A stretch of DNA of 50,012 bases from Crocinitomicaceae bacterium (GTDB lineage Bacteria > Bacteroidota > Bacteroidia > Flavobacteriales_D > Parvicellaceae): NCBI GenBank assembly GCA_002716065.1, contig PAZE01000009.1, forward strand, positions 6,473-56,484, read 5' to 3'. The notes under the pieces are model-generated. The model saw only the letters and a list, made by a program, of their open reading frames with translations. It made no database searches and had not been told where the DNA came from. Each line of letters begins with the position of its first letter. Within the stretch, counting starts at the first letter, position 1. Below are positions 16,791 to 25,780 of this stretch, one piece after another. The position numbers and the translations under genes are program-made.

Positions 16791-17801
16791 ATGATAGACT
16801 TAAGAAGTGATACATTGACATTGCCATCAGAAGCTATGCAACAAATGATGCTTGATGCCCAGCTTGGTGATGATGTTTTTGGTGAAGATCCAACTGTGAA
16901 TTTATTGGAAAAAAAAGCTGCAGAGCTTTTTGGAATGGAAAGTGCCCTTTATTGTTCTTCTGGAACAATGACCAATCAAATTGCAATAAATATTCATGTG
17001 AGTCCTGGCGATGAGGTAATCTGCTCTAGAGAATCTCATATTTATAATTATGAGGGTGGTGGTATTGCCAAAAATTCTGGTGCATCAGTACGATTAGTTG
17101 AACGCTCAAGTGGTATTTTAACTGCAGATGATGTAATAAAGAACATCAATGAAGATGATGTGCATTGCCCAAAAACTGCTCTTGTTGCCTTAGAAAACAC
17201 CTCAAATAGGGGAGGTGGAGTATGCTACTCATTTGATCAGATGGCTGAAATTGCTCATGTTTGCAAACAGGCTAACATTCCTCTTCATTTAGACGGAGCT
17301 AGGGTCTTTAATGCTATTGTTGCTAACAGCGAAAACCCCTTAGATTATGGAAATATTTTTGATAGTATTTCCGTATGTCTTTCTAAAGGGTTAGGTGCTC
17401 CAGTAGGGTCTGTGTTAATCGGTAAAAAGTCATTCATTCATCAGGCAAGAAGAGCTAGAAAAGCATTTGGAGGGGGAATGCGACAGGCTGGAATCATAGC
17501 CGCAGGTGGATTATATGCCTTGGAAAATAATATAACAAGACTTAAAGACGATCACCGAAGAGCTGCTGAAATTGCAGTGGCATTAGAAAGTTGTAGTTGG
17601 GTAAAAAGTGTAGTAAAACAACAAACTAACATTGTTGTTTTTCATGTTGTCGATTCAATAACAAACCTAGATTTTATCAAAAGATTGGAGGAATCTGGAA
17701 TTAAATGTATTCCTTTTGGTCCAGGAAGAGTTCGAATGGTTACTCATCTTGATATTTCAGATGATGACGTAGCTGTAATTTCTGATAAACTTCAATTTTA
17801 A
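16791..17801 (+). CDS. ltaE: Low-specificity L-threonine aldolase
   Basis: PLP enzyme that cleaves L-threonine or L-allo-threonine to glycine and acetaldehyde. The 336-residue protein begins MIDLRSDTLTLPSEAM, has GDDVFGEDPTVNLLE, the PLP-ring contact ESHIYNYEGGG, LENTSNRGGGVCY, HLDGARVFNA (Asp binding the pyridine nitrogen) and the Schiff-base Lys199 in SVCLSKGLGAPVGS. All fold-type I landmarks are present and the length is normal. Its TAA stop overlaps the stop of the convergent epimerase gene in a shared TTAA. Confidence 0.93.
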   Translation: MIDLRSDTLTLPSEAMQQMMLDAQLGDDVFGEDPTVNLLEKKAAELFGMESALYCSSGTMTNQIAINIHVSPGDEVICSRESHIYNYEGGGIAKNSGASVRLVERSSGILTADDVIKNINEDDVHCPKTALVALENTSNRGGGVCYSFDQMAEIAHVCKQANIPLHLDGARVFNAIVANSENPLDYGNIFDSISVCLSKGLGAPVGSVLIGKKSFIHQARRARKAFGGGMRQAGIIAAGGLYALENNITRLKDDHRRAAEIAVALESCSWVKSVVKQQTNIVVFHVVDSITNLDFIKRLEESGIKCIPFGPGRVRMVTHLDISDDDVAVISDKLQF

Positions 17802-17808
17802 AGAAATT
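17777..17808. repeat. Inverted repeat across convergent stops ltaE/epimerase
   Basis: AATTTCT (17777-17783) and AGAAATT (17802-17808) form a 7-bp stem with an 18-nt loop that contains TTAA (17798-17801), in which both genes end. It is AT-rich and weaker than the other convergent hairpins. Confidence 0.35.
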
Positions 17809-18784
17809 TTGCAGTATTGGAAATGGCTTTATCTATTGCAATAAATTCATAAGCAATCATTTGCTTGATTTTTGAAGAGTCGTAGAAATATTTTTCACAT
17901 GCTGTTAAGGCAGTTTCTTTTGTAATTGATGGTGATTTGCCTTTAATAAATGCATTTATCTTTTCCAATCTCCAAGCAATTTGCATCATCCATTTGGTTG
18001 CTTTTTTTGTAGGAGCTGGTTTATTGAGGGCATGGGCTATTTTTTCAAAAACTTCTTTATAGTTTAGATTTTCACCTACCAAAATAAATCGTTCAGCAGA
18101 AATAGAACTATCCATTAATTGAATAATAGCTTTGGATACATCTCTAACATCGACAAAGCCATTAATTCCGGGGGTGTATCTAGGAAGACCTTTACTTACT
18201 TGTTTGAATAATGTGGTGCTGGAGCGATGCCAGCTTGAAGGACCAATGATAATTCCTGGATTTACAACAACAGAAGATAACCCTTCTTGCTCACCTCTCC
18301 ATATTTCTCTTTCGGCACCATATTTAGTAATGGCATAATAGCTGTTTTTTTTATCGTTTTTCCATTTGTTCTGTTCATTATATTGGTTGGTTTTACTACG
18401 ACCTATTGCAGCAATTGAACTAATGTGACCAATTTTCTCAATATTATTTTCTAAACAAACATTAACCATATTAGCAGTTCCATTAACGTTTACTTCATAC
18501 ATTTTTTTAAAATGTTTTTTATTGAAACTTACAATGGCCGCAGAGTGGTATACTTTATTAATTCCTTTGATAGCAGATTCTAAAGAAGGAATGTCTAAAA
18601 CATCGCCTTCAACCCATTCTATTTTTGAAAAATAATCTGCTAATCCATAGTGTTTGAAAACAGCATTTACCATTTCAAGATTGCTGTTCTCTCTTTTTAA
18701 GGCTCTTACTTGTTGGTTCTGATTTAATAGGTCTATTAAAATATGGCACCCTACTAAGCCAGTTCCTCCTGTAACTAAATTCAT
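17798..18784 (-). CDS. NAD-dependent epimerase/dehydratase (extended SDR)
   Basis: A 328-residue extended short-chain dehydrogenase. The NAD(P)-binding motif is VTGGTGLVGCHIL (residues 4-16), followed by VEGDVLDIPSLE, YHSAAIVSF, and the active-site YAITKYGAE (YxxxK) with an upstream Ser in ISSIAAIG. VVNPGIIIGP is the substrate-binding strand seen in dihydroflavonol-4-reductase-like and 3-beta-HSD-like members. Substrate unknown: sugar nucleotide, sterol-like or flavonol-like activity cannot be told apart here. It is convergent with ltaE, sharing TTAA, and divergent from tyrS. Confidence 0.85.
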   Translation of the reverse strand: MNLVTGGTGLVGCHILIDLLNQNQQVRALKRENSNLEMVNAVFKHYGLADYFSKIEWVEGDVLDIPSLESAIKGINKVYHSAAIVSFNKKHFKKMYEVNVNGTANMVNVCLENNIEKIGHISSIAAIGRSKTNQYNEQNKWKNDKKNSYYAITKYGAEREIWRGEQEGLSSVVVNPGIIIGPSSWHRSSTTLFKQVSKGLPRYTPGINGFVDVRDVSKAIIQLMDSSISAERFILVGENLNYKEVFEKIAHALNKPAPTKKATKWMMQIAWRLEKINAFIKGKSPSITKETALTACEKYFYDSSKIKQMIAYEFIAIDKAISNTAKFL

Positions 18785-18829
18785 TTTATAAAAATAACAA
18801 CTTCTTTTTCCATATGCGCTATTAAATAA

Positions 18830-18837
18830 TAATTTTG
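18830..18837 (+). promoter_or_regulatory. -7 box of tyrS
   Basis: TAATTTTG matches TAnnTTTG, 23 nt before the tyrS ATG at 18861, inside the 76-nt divergent gap. No good -33 element was found. Confidence 0.42.
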
Positions 18838-18860
18838 CTTTAAAGAATTAACAACTACAA

Positions 18861-20138
18861 ATGAGTTTTATTGAAGAATTAACATGGAGAGGTATGATTC
18901 ACGACAGCATGCCTGGTGCTGAAGCAGAATTAAACAAAGGAGTTTCCTCTGCTTATATTGGTTTTGACCCTACTGCAGATTCTCTTCATATTGGAAGTTT
19001 GGTACAAATTATGACACTAGTTCACTTTCAAAGAGCTGGTCATAAACCAATTGCTCTTGTTGGAGGAGCTACTGGAATGGTAGGAGATCCCTCTGGTAAA
19101 TCTCAGGAAAGAAATCTATTGAGTAAAGATACGCTAGATGCTAATTTAAAAGGTGTTACTAAACAATTAGAAAGGTTTTTGGATTTTGATTGTGGTGCTA
19201 ATTCTGCAGAAGTTGTTAATAATTACGATTGGTTTAAAGATTTTACTTTTCTTTCTTTTATAAGAGATGTTGGAAAACACATTACCATAAATTATATGCT
19301 GGCAAAAGACTCTGTAAAATCAAGAATGGAAACGGGCATGTCATTTACTGAATTTACATATCAACTAGTACAGGGATATGATTTTTATTGGTTGTATAAA
19401 AATAAAAACTGTAAGTTTCAACTTGGTGGCTCTGATCAATGGGGCAATATTGTTGCTGGAACAGAGCTTATAAGAAGAAAAGACGCAGGAGAAGCTTTTG
19501 CCATTACAACGCCACTTATTCAAAAGGCAGATGGTACTAAGTTTGGAAAAACAGAAGGGGGTAATATTTGGTTAGATCCGAAAAAAACCTCTCCCTACAA
19601 ATTTTATCAGTATTGGATAAATTCTTCTGATATAGACGCTCAGAAATACATAAAAATATTCACTCTTTTAGCTAAACAAGAAGTGGAAAGTTTGATTGAT
19701 GAACATCAGCAAAATCCATCATTTCGAATTCTTCAAAAAGAATTGGCAAAACAAGTAACAATTCTTGTTCATGGGAATGACCAGTTTGAGTCTGCTAAAA
19801 ATGCTTCTGAAATTTTATTTCAAAAAGGTCAATCTGCTATTGAGGGATTAAAAAATATGGATGCTGATCTCTTTTTAGAAGTTTTTGAAGGTGTTCCTCA
19901 GGCTGAGATAGGTGCTGACGCTATTGGCACTATGACAATTATTGATGCCTTGTCATCTAAATCCAATTTTCTTAAGTCCAATGGTGAAGCTAGAAGGGCA
20001 TTGAAAGAAAATTCTATTTCTTTAAATAAAGAAAAAGTAACCGAACAAAAAGTTGTTACTAATGAAGATTTAATAGGAGGTAAATATATTCTACTTCAAA
20101 GAGGAAAACGAAATTACTTTATATTAAAAGTAATTTAA
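18861..20138 (+). CDS. tyrS: Tyrosine--tRNA ligase
   Basis: Class I aminoacyl-tRNA synthetase that charges tRNA-Tyr. The 425-residue protein has the HIGH-type motif HIGS at residues 43-46 ([11 protein letters not shown]), [14 protein letters not shown], the tyrosine-binding block [12 protein letters not shown], and the KMSKS-type loop KFGKT at 227-231. The C-terminal S4-like RNA-binding region is [18 protein letters not shown]. Length and order are those of bacterial TyrRS type 1. Its terminal codons lie in a 10-bp hairpin, and its stop overlaps that of the convergent LuxE-like gene. Confidence 0.97.
   Translation: MSFIEELTWRGMIHDSMPGAEAELNKGVSSAYIGFDPTADSLHIGSLVQIMTLVHFQRAGHKPIALVGGATGMVGDPSGKSQERNLLSKDTLDANLKGVTKQLERFLDFDCGANSAEVVNNYDWFKDFTFLSFIRDVGKHITINYMLAKDSVKSRMETGMSFTEFTYQLVQGYDFYWLYKNKNCKFQLGGSDQWGNIVAGTELIRRKDAGEAFAITTPLIQKADGTKFGKTEGGNIWLDPKKTSPYKFYQYWINSSDIDAQKYIKIFTLLAKQEVESLIDEHQQNPSFRILQKELAKQVTILVHGNDQFESAKNASEILFQKGQSAIEGLKNMDADLFLEVFEGVPQAEIGADAIGTMTIIDALSSKSNFLKSNGEARRALKENSISLNKEKVTEQKVVTNEDLIGGKYILLQRGKRNYFILKVI
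20111..20136. repeat. 10-bp hairpin at convergent stops tyrS/LuxE-like
   Basis: AAATTACTTT (20111-20120), loop ATATTA, AAAGTAATTT (20127-20136): a perfect 10-bp inverted repeat that encodes the last residues of tyrS and reaches the TTAA (20135-20138) holding both stop codons. On the plus strand an A-run follows; it may serve as a low-GC bidirectional terminator. Confidence 0.55.
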
Positions 20139-21109
20139 AAAAAAGTAGTTAGCTGGTTACAGCCTCTAGTGTCAGAATGGTCAAATCTTCCCAAAACTTT
20201 AAATCCTTTTTTATTTTTTTTTCCTAAATCATCTGTAGCTAAAAAGCTACAGCTGTAAATGTTTGCTAAATCGATAATGTTTATGCCTCCTGTTTTATTT
20301 TCTCGGCACTTTTTAAAAGGGTCGTTGATTTCTCTTATTTCCGTACGCATCCATGAGGGGCAATTAAAATAACCATCTTTTTTTGAGTAGGCTTGTGAAA
20401 GTAATTCCGTCATTCCATATTCGCTATGAATTGAGCTAACATTAAAAGCTTTTTTTAAAATTTGGTGTAACTCATCTCTTGTAATCTCCTTTCTTCTTCC
20501 TTTCATTCCTCCAGTTTCCATAACTATCCAATTGGATAAATCAAGTTGATGTTTTTCGGCTAAATCTAAAAGTGCATAGGAAACTCCAAGAAGGATTACT
20601 TTTTTAGATGCTAGTTTGTTTATAAGATAAAGAGTTTTGGAGTCAATTTTACTGATATACTTACTTTGTTTATTTGCTCTTTTTATTAATTCATTTGTCA
20701 TGTATATTAAAGAGCTTTCTCCCTGATCAAGGTAGGATGGTAATAAAGCTAAAAATGTATAATTTTCAATATTACCGTAGCTAGTTTCAAAACTTTTTAG
20801 GAAAGAATCTTCGTAAATTTTTAAAGAGCTAACAAAATGACGAGATCTAATGGCTTTTGTAGTTCCACTACTTAAAAATACTTTTTCGTAATCAACATTT
20901 TTATGAATTACTTTATGAGATTTAAAAAAGCGAATAGGAAGAAAAGGAATAGCCTCTACATGATCGATTGATTTAGGTTCTATTCCTAGATAGTAAAGAT
21001 ATTTTTTATATACTTCAACATTTTCAGCCTGATAGTAAAATATTTTTAGGGCTAATTCGTTAAAATCAAGCTGGTTATTAATATTAAAAATTCTAAAATC
21101 TTGACTCAT
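20135..21109 (-). CDS. LuxE/PaaK-type acyl-protein synthetase-like protein
   Basis: A 324-residue member of the adenylate-forming superfamily, closest to the LuxE acyl-protein synthetase family. Landmarks: [16 protein letters not shown], the phosphate-binding SSGTT loop ([15 protein letters not shown]), the [17 protein letters not shown] block, [15 protein letters not shown] (acyl-adenylate motif YGMTE) and a late TDDLG motif. Shorter than LuxE (about 370), and no luxA/B/C genes are near, so bioluminescence is not implied. It may activate a fatty or aryl acid in envelope lipid synthesis; the substrate is unknown. It starts 32 nt from the divergent lipoprotein gene region. Confidence 0.8.
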   Translation of the reverse strand: MSQDFRIFNINNQLDFNELALKIFYYQAENVEVYKKYLYYLGIEPKSIDHVEAIPFLPIRFFKSHKVIHKNVDYEKVFLSSGTTKAIRSRHFVSSLKIYEDSFLKSFETSYGNIENYTFLALLPSYLDQGESSLIYMTNELIKRANKQSKYISKIDSKTLYLINKLASKKVILLGVSYALLDLAEKHQLDLSNWIVMETGGMKGRRKEITRDELHQILKKAFNVSSIHSEYGMTELLSQAYSKKDGYFNCPSWMRTEIREINDPFKKCRENKTGGINIIDLANIYSCSFLATDDLGKKNKKGFKVLGRFDHSDTRGCNQLTTFF

Positions 21110-21141
21110 TTACTTATTAAATGTTCTACTTTTATCTGTGG

Positions 21142-21660
21142 ATGAATAGTTTAACAAAAATAACACTTGTTTTGTCGTTTTTCATTTTAGCGGCAACATC
21201 TTGTTTGAAGCCCGAATCATTTCCCAATGAACCAATCATTGAATTTGTTGATTTTACTCCATTTGGAGATTCAGGTAAATTAACGTTTAGCTTTACTGAT
21301 GGAGACGGAGATATTGGTTTAACACAGAATCAGCTTAGTCCTCCTTTTGACACCTCAAGTTACTATTATTACAATCTCTACATTCACTACTATGAGAAAA
21401 TGAATGGTGTTTGGGTTAGAGGAACTGCGGATCCTAATAACTTTCCCACGGCTGATTCGATAACTTGGTCCTATAGATTAGAAAATATTACTCCAATTGG
21501 TCAAAACACGGCATTAAGAGGAGAAGTTCAGGTGACCATAGAGCCTTATTATTTCAATAAATCTTCTAACCACAATGATAGCTTACGATATGAGTTTCTT
21601 TTAATCGATAGAAACTTAAATATTAGTAATATTGTAGAAACCCCTCTAATTGTAAGGTAG
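21142..21660 (+). CDS. Lipoprotein of unknown function with DGDGDIGL motif
   Basis: A predicted 172-residue lipoprotein. I chose the ATG at 21142 because it gives a normal lipoprotein signal (MNSLTKITLVLSFFILAATSC, lipidated Cys about residue 21); an upstream in-frame ATG at 21121 adds seven hydrophobic residues. The mature part contains FSFTDGDGDIGLTQNQ, an Asp-rich Ca-binding-like loop, and beta-strand-rich sequence ending FLLIDRNLNISNIVETP. Such DGDGDIGL lipoproteins occur in many Bacteroidota without known function. It leads a plus operon and ends 2 nt before the GWxTD gene. Confidence 0.7.
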   Translation: MNSLTKITLVLSFFILAATSCLKPESFPNEPIIEFVDFTPFGDSGKLTFSFTDGDGDIGLTQNQLSPPFDTSSYYYYNLYIHYYEKMNGVWVRGTADPNNFPTADSITWSYRLENITPIGQNTALRGEVQVTIEPYYFNKSSNHNDSLRYEFLLIDRNLNISNIVETPLIVR

Positions 21661-21662
21661 TT

Positions 21663-22934
21663 TTGAAAAATGCAGCTTTAGTTTTAATGCTTTTTGTCTT
21701 GTTCGCAAGTTTCTTTTCTTGCTCTTCTATTGGAAAGTCACAACAAAACTATGCCTTTTTATACAAAAGTTCTGGTCAGATGGTAGATCCAGAATATGTT
21801 ATTTACCATCATCATTTAGATTCCTCAAAGGTCTATTTTAAAATGGAGTCATCAAAAATTTTATATACTAGAAAAAACAAAGCTGATTTTTTTAGTGGTA
21901 AAGTTTTGTTGCACTATGAGATAGTTAAAGATATCTCTTCTAAAGAAATTATAGACTCTGGTTCATTTTTTATTCATGATAAGGTTAAAGAGGTTAAGGA
22001 CAAGATTATCTATGGAGATTTTTCTTTTAGTGCTTCAATGGGAGAAGTTGGATTAATGAAAATTTTCTGTGCTGATCAAAATAGGAATTCGATGGTAGAG
22101 AAACATGTTTTTTTTAATAAATCTACTTTTAATTCAAAACAGTTTTTTGTGATTAGAGATCATAAGGATAAACCTATATTTACTAATTATGTCGATTCTA
22201 CTTCAGTTTTAACCATAGAATCCAATCTTAACAAAGGAAAAACTCTATTTGTAAGAAAATATCAAAGGAAATTCCCAATTTCTCCACCTCCTTTTACTTC
22301 CTCTAGTAATACGCCTTTTAATTATTCTCCTGAATCTAACTCTGAAATTAGTTTGGGTCAATCCGGTAAAAATTCACTAGGCTTACCATTCGATGGATTT
22401 TTACACATTCAACTAGATACCAATAGTAGAAGTGGGTTAACCTTATTTTTATTTTCTCCTTATTTTCCAGATGTAAAATCTGTCCATCAAATGATACCTC
22501 CAGTTCGTTATATTTGTTCAAGAAGTGAATACAATAAGTTAATCAATAGTGATTTAGAAAAATCTGCTATTGATTATTTTTGGAGAGATAAAACAGGAAG
22601 CAAAGACAGAGCTAGAGAAATAATTAGGAAATATTACAGTAGAGTTGAAAATGCAAATGAACATTTTACTTCTTATATGGAAGGATGGAAAACTGATAGA
22701 GGTATGATTAGTGTGATATATGGTCCACCTTCAATTGTCAGTAAGCTAAGTGATAGAGAAGTATGGGTTTATGGAGATGAAAACAACATCAATTCACTTT
22801 CTTTTGTATTTAGTAAGATGAAAAATCCATTTACTGATAATGATTATAAATTACAACGTTCTCCTATGTATAAATCAAGTTGGTATAAGGCGGTGGATGC
22901 CTGGAGAAGTGGACGAGCATATTGGATACAATAA
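21663..22934 (+). CDS. GWxTD domain lipoprotein
   Basis: A 423-residue surface or periplasmic lipoprotein (MKNAALVLMLFVLFASFFSC, lipidated Cys20). The C-terminal third carries the GWxTD domain: EGWKTDRGMISVIYGPPSIV, preceded by FWRDKTGSKDRAREIIRKYY and followed by REVWVYGDE. This domain is typical of Bacteroidota and Chlorobi; its function is unknown. The remainder is beta-rich. The start is TTG at 21663: it follows the upstream stop by 2 nt and gives a proper Lys-containing signal peptide. The stop overlaps the next gene start as TAATG. Confidence 0.85.
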   Translation: MKNAALVLMLFVLFASFFSCSSIGKSQQNYAFLYKSSGQMVDPEYVIYHHHLDSSKVYFKMESSKILYTRKNKADFFSGKVLLHYEIVKDISSKEIIDSGSFFIHDKVKEVKDKIIYGDFSFSASMGEVGLMKIFCADQNRNSMVEKHVFFNKSTFNSKQFFVIRDHKDKPIFTNYVDSTSVLTIESNLNKGKTLFVRKYQRKFPISPPPFTSSSNTPFNYSPESNSEISLGQSGKNSLGLPFDGFLHIQLDTNSRSGLTLFLFSPYFPDVKSVHQMIPPVRYICSRSEYNKLINSDLEKSAIDYFWRDKTGSKDRAREIIRKYYSRVENANEHFTSYMEGWKTDRGMISVIYGPPSIVSKLSDREVWVYGDENNINSLSFVFSKMKNPFTDNDYKLQRSPMYKSSWYKAVDAWRSGRAYWIQ

Positions 22935-23701
22935 TGGAAAGAAAAATTAAGCATAAGTTTTTAAAGAATAACCCTGATGTTGTTTATGGAATTAGAGCTG
23001 TAGAAGAAGCTCTAAAAAGTGGAAGAGGTATCAATAAGGTGCTTGTTCAAAAGGGTTTAAAAGGTGAATTATTTAAAGATTTCTGGTCTTTGATGAAAAA
23101 TCATAATATTGTCTATCATGGAGTCCCCGTTCAAAAACTTAATTCGATTACAACTAAGAACCATCAGGGGGTTATTGCGTTTACATCCCCCATTGAATAT
23201 ACTTCTTTGGAGCTGTTGTTACCTTCAATTTATGAAAAAGGGGAGCAGCCTTTTTTGTTGATTCTTGATCGCATTACAGATGTTAGAAATTTAGGTGCTA
23301 TTGCTCGATCTGCGGAGTGTCATGGGGTTCACGGAATTGTGCTTCCATCAAAAGGATCTGCACTTGTAGGATCAGATGCAATAAAAACTTCAGCAGGAGC
23401 ATTAAATAAACTTCCAGTTTGTAAAGAAAACAACTTAAAACAAGTGATTCAATTCCTTAAAGATTCTGGACTTTCAATAATAGGTTGTTCCGAAAAAGGA
23501 AGCAGTAATGTATATGATGTTGACTTAACAGGTCCAACTGCCATACTAATGGGAAGCGAAGAAGATGGAATTTCACCAGCCTATTTAAAGCTTTGTGATC
23601 AATTGGTTAAAATTCCAATGTATGGAACTATTCCATCGTTGAATGTTTCTGTGTCAGCTTCTATTTTGATGTATGAATATAAAAGGCAGCTAAATGTCTA
23701 G
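22934..23701 (+). CDS. rlmB: 23S rRNA 2'-O-ribose methyltransferase, SpoU/TrmH family (RlmB-like)
   Basis: SAM-dependent RNA 2'-O-methyltransferase, with 23S rRNA G2251 as the probable target. The ATG at 22934 is coupled to the upstream stop (TAATG) and gives 255 residues; a TTG at 22922 is less likely. The N-terminal substrate-binding domain has VVYGIRAVEEALKSGRGI and KNHQGVIAF. The trefoil-knot SPOUT domain has motif 1 LDRITDVRNLGAIARSAE, motif 2 ILMGSEEDGIS and motif 3 IPMYGTIPSLNVSVSASILM. The next gene overlaps by 8 nt. Confidence 0.92.
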   Translation: MERKIKHKFLKNNPDVVYGIRAVEEALKSGRGINKVLVQKGLKGELFKDFWSLMKNHNIVYHGVPVQKLNSITTKNHQGVIAFTSPIEYTSLELLLPSIYEKGEQPFLLILDRITDVRNLGAIARSAECHGVHGIVLPSKGSALVGSDAIKTSAGALNKLPVCKENNLKQVIQFLKDSGLSIIGCSEKGSSNVYDVDLTGPTAILMGSEEDGISPAYLKLCDQLVKIPMYGTIPSLNVSVSASILMYEYKRQLNV

Positions 23702-24191
23702 ATTAATTGTATATGTTATTTTGCTGGTTTTAGTTTCTTGTGCTAATCCTTTAGAAAAGAAATTAGTAGAACCTACAAATCAACTTAAAAAACTAAATTG
23801 GCTAGGAGGATTTTGGCTAGATACTACAACTTTTAACTCTATGAAGCCCTCAAAGAAGACCTATGAGCGCTGGAATTGGTTTGAGGATTCAATTGTAGGG
23901 TCGGGAGGTAATATTTTTGATTTAGATACATCGCTAACAGAAAATATTTTAATTAAGCAAATAGATAGCTCATTGGTATATATTGTTCGTGTTAAGGATA
24001 GGTCTATGTTATCATACAATATGGTTTACAATTCTTTAGATTCAATTGTGTTTGAAAATAAGGCACATGATTTTCCTCAAAAGATTTCCTATAAAAAAAC
24101 AAATAGCAACTCATTTCTAATTTACTTACAAGGATATTCATATGAAATGAAAAGAGAGCTAAGGCTTTCTTACTTTAGAGCCGACTTTTAA
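23694..24191 (+). CDS. DUF6265-like lipoprotein
   Basis: A 165-residue lipoprotein: MSRLIVYVILLVLVSC then ANP (lipidated Cys16). The mature part fits the DUF6265 beta-barrel pattern: LNWLGGFWLD at the start, YERWNWFEDSIVGSGG in the middle, and VFENKAHDFPQKISYKK near the C-terminus. This lipocalin-like fold suggests binding of a small hydrophobic ligand, but function is unproven. It overlaps rlmB by 8 nt and converges on the helical-repeat gene with a 17-bp coding overlap. Confidence 0.72.
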   Translation: MSRLIVYVILLVLVSCANPLEKKLVEPTNQLKKLNWLGGFWLDTTTFNSMKPSKKTYERWNWFEDSIVGSGGNIFDLDTSLTENILIKQIDSSLVYIVRVKDRSMLSYNMVYNSLDSIVFENKAHDFPQKISYKKTNSNSFLIYLQGYSYEMKRELRLSYFRADF

Positions 24192-25701
24192 CGGCTGTCT
24201 CAAAAGAACAATTTTCTATTTTACTTGTAAGCCAAGAAATAACATCTATAAATTGAAGAATAATTTTTTCTTTTTTTAGTGAAAAAAGAAGCTCAAATTC
24301 TTCTTTAGCCTGCATATAGATGGCCTTTTTATCACTTTCATTGTTTGTTCGAGTTAGCTGTTTTAAGTATTTAATTAGTACTTGTTCACTTTGGTAATTT
24401 TTCTCAGTTTTTTTGAGATACCTTGAAGTTGATTTAATAATGTAATCTAATAAATCGTAATTATTGAGCTCGTAATGTAAAATAAGATTAAATAATTTCG
24501 CAAAACTGTAGATGTCTTGCCTTAAAATTTGTTCATTATCATTTAGGATTTTGTTTACCCATTTTAAGGCATCTTTATAGAGTCCAGCTCCAAAATATAG
24601 ATAGCTTATTCGATAGTAAAATTGAATGGTTTGTTCTTTATTAAGCTTGTATTGAAAGTTAGAGATTCCTATTTCCATTTCATTTATGCGCTTTAGTCCT
24701 TTTTGAAAGTCACCTTGTTTTTCATAAATGACCAATTGTGCATTATTGTAAATAGTAAATATTTTAACTTTAATATCTAAACTCTTAAAGCTCTTTTGGT
24801 TTTTTAAATCATTTAAATTATTAAGCAATTCTTGCGCTTGGACTAAATTGTTTGCTTCAATATGGCAGTTAATGATATTGCCTATAGTTCGAACATACCT
24901 CCAAGGTAGATCATTTTTAATTAGGGGGTTATTGTCAAGTATGTCTTTTGTGCGTTGAAATTTTGACAATGCGGTATTGAAATCTCTTTTAGTAGCATTG
25001 CAAAATCCTTGAATATAATAACAAATTGATGCCGCTCTACTTGAAAGGGCGGTATTCTTTCCTTTAATTAAATGATTGTTTGCAATTTCATCTACTTGTA
25101 ACCTTTCTTTATCTGAGCGGGTAAATCCTCCACTTCTAAATATGTAATTGATTTTTGAATAAATAATATGGTATTCAGCTAGGTTTCTAAGTTTTTCTAT
25201 TACGGTAATTTCTTCATTTATAAGTTGATCTAAATCCTCGTTAAATTCTCCTTGTTCATAGGCTTCTTCAATAAGTAATTTTTCCCAGCTAATTAGTTCA
25301 AATAAGTAATAAAATTTTTCATGATTAACGGCTGTTTTTTTTGAACGTTTTAGTATTTTAAATCCTTCTTTATACAAAGCTTTTTTGTATAGGATTTCAA
25401 TATTTTTAAGTTCTTGTTTTAAAATTGAGCTGATAGAATTATCAGAATGATACCCTCTAAGGCTTTTAAGAATTAATTTATATAGATGGTTTTTTTCTGA
25501 TGGAAGGTGATTAATGAATTTTTCATTTTTAAAGAGTTCTTTTATTTCTTGTTCATCATATTCTTTTTGTTTTTCAATGGCGTCAAAAAGTTTAAGGTAG
25601 TTTTTTTCTCCATCCTGAAGAGATGATGAAAGTTTGAAAAATCGTTTTTCCGACTTACTTAAAGATTGAATAAGATTAAATAGCTCGGTAGAGGGTTTCA
25701 T
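24175..25701 (-). CDS. Helical-repeat (TPR-like) cytosolic protein
   Basis: A 508-residue all-helical protein starting MKPSTELFNLIQSLSKSEKRFFK. Repeated helix pairs such as ALYKEGFKILKRSKKTA, ASICYYIQGFCNATKRDFNTALSKF and LYFGAGLYKDALKWVNKIL resemble TPR or SEL1-like units. There is no signal peptide or enzymatic motif; it is Lys/Glu-rich. I rejected an upstream TTG start at 25749 because it would run through a -7 box and a palindrome. Similar long TPR proteins are common in Flavobacteriia with unknown role, perhaps scaffolding. Downstream it converges on the DUF6265-like gene; aroB ends 79 nt upstream of it. Confidence 0.75.
   Translation of the reverse strand: MKPSTELFNLIQSLSKSEKRFFKLSSSLQDGEKNYLKLFDAIEKQKEYDEQEIKELFKNEKFINHLPSEKNHLYKLILKSLRGYHSDNSISSILKQELKNIEILYKKALYKEGFKILKRSKKTAVNHEKFYYLFELISWEKLLIEEAYEQGEFNEDLDQLINEEITVIEKLRNLAEYHIIYSKINYIFRSGGFTRSDKERLQVDEIANNHLIKGKNTALSSRAASICYYIQGFCNATKRDFNTALSKFQRTKDILDNNPLIKNDLPWRYVRTIGNIINCHIEANNLVQAQELLNNLNDLKNQKSFKSLDIKVKIFTIYNNAQLVIYEKQGDFQKGLKRINEMEIGISNFQYKLNKEQTIQFYYRISYLYFGAGLYKDALKWVNKILNDNEQILRQDIYSFAKLFNLILHYELNNYDLLDYIIKSTSRYLKKTEKNYQSEQVLIKYLKQLTRTNNESDKKAIYMQAKEEFELLFSLKKEKIILQFIDVISWLTSKIENCSFETAVKSRL
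24179..24196. repeat. Hairpin at convergent stops DUF6265-like/helical-repeat
   Basis: AGCCG (24179-24183), loop ACTTTTAA, CGGCT (24192-24196): a GC-rich 5-bp stem whose loop holds the TAA stop of the plus gene, inside the 17-bp coding overlap with the minus gene. Confidence 0.45.
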
Positions 25702-25727
25702 AAGTAGTAGCTCATTTAGGATTACTA

Positions 25728-25750
25728 CAAATATAGTTGATTTAATCAAC
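25728..25750 (-). promoter_or_regulatory. -7 box with abutting 15-bp palindromic operator candidate
   Basis: On the minus strand TATATTTG (25735-25728) matches TAnnTTTG, 27 nt from the ATG at 25701. Directly upstream, bases 25736-25750 form GTTGATT-T-AATCAAC, a perfect 7-bp inverted repeat about one central base. That lies between -7 and -33, where a dimeric repressor would block polymerase. No TTG at standard spacing is seen. Confidence 0.5.
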
Positions 25751-25780
25751 TTAGGATTCCAACAATAAAATTTTGGGTTT

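Noticed and set aside
20135-21109. Bioluminescence operon
   Set aside because: Only the LuxE-like member is found; luxA, luxB, luxC and luxD are absent.
24175-25749. Upstream TTG start at 25749 for the helical-repeat protein
   Set aside because: It would translate through a perfect -7 box and the 15-bp palindrome and adds an unlikely hydrophobic leader; ATG at 25701 fits better.
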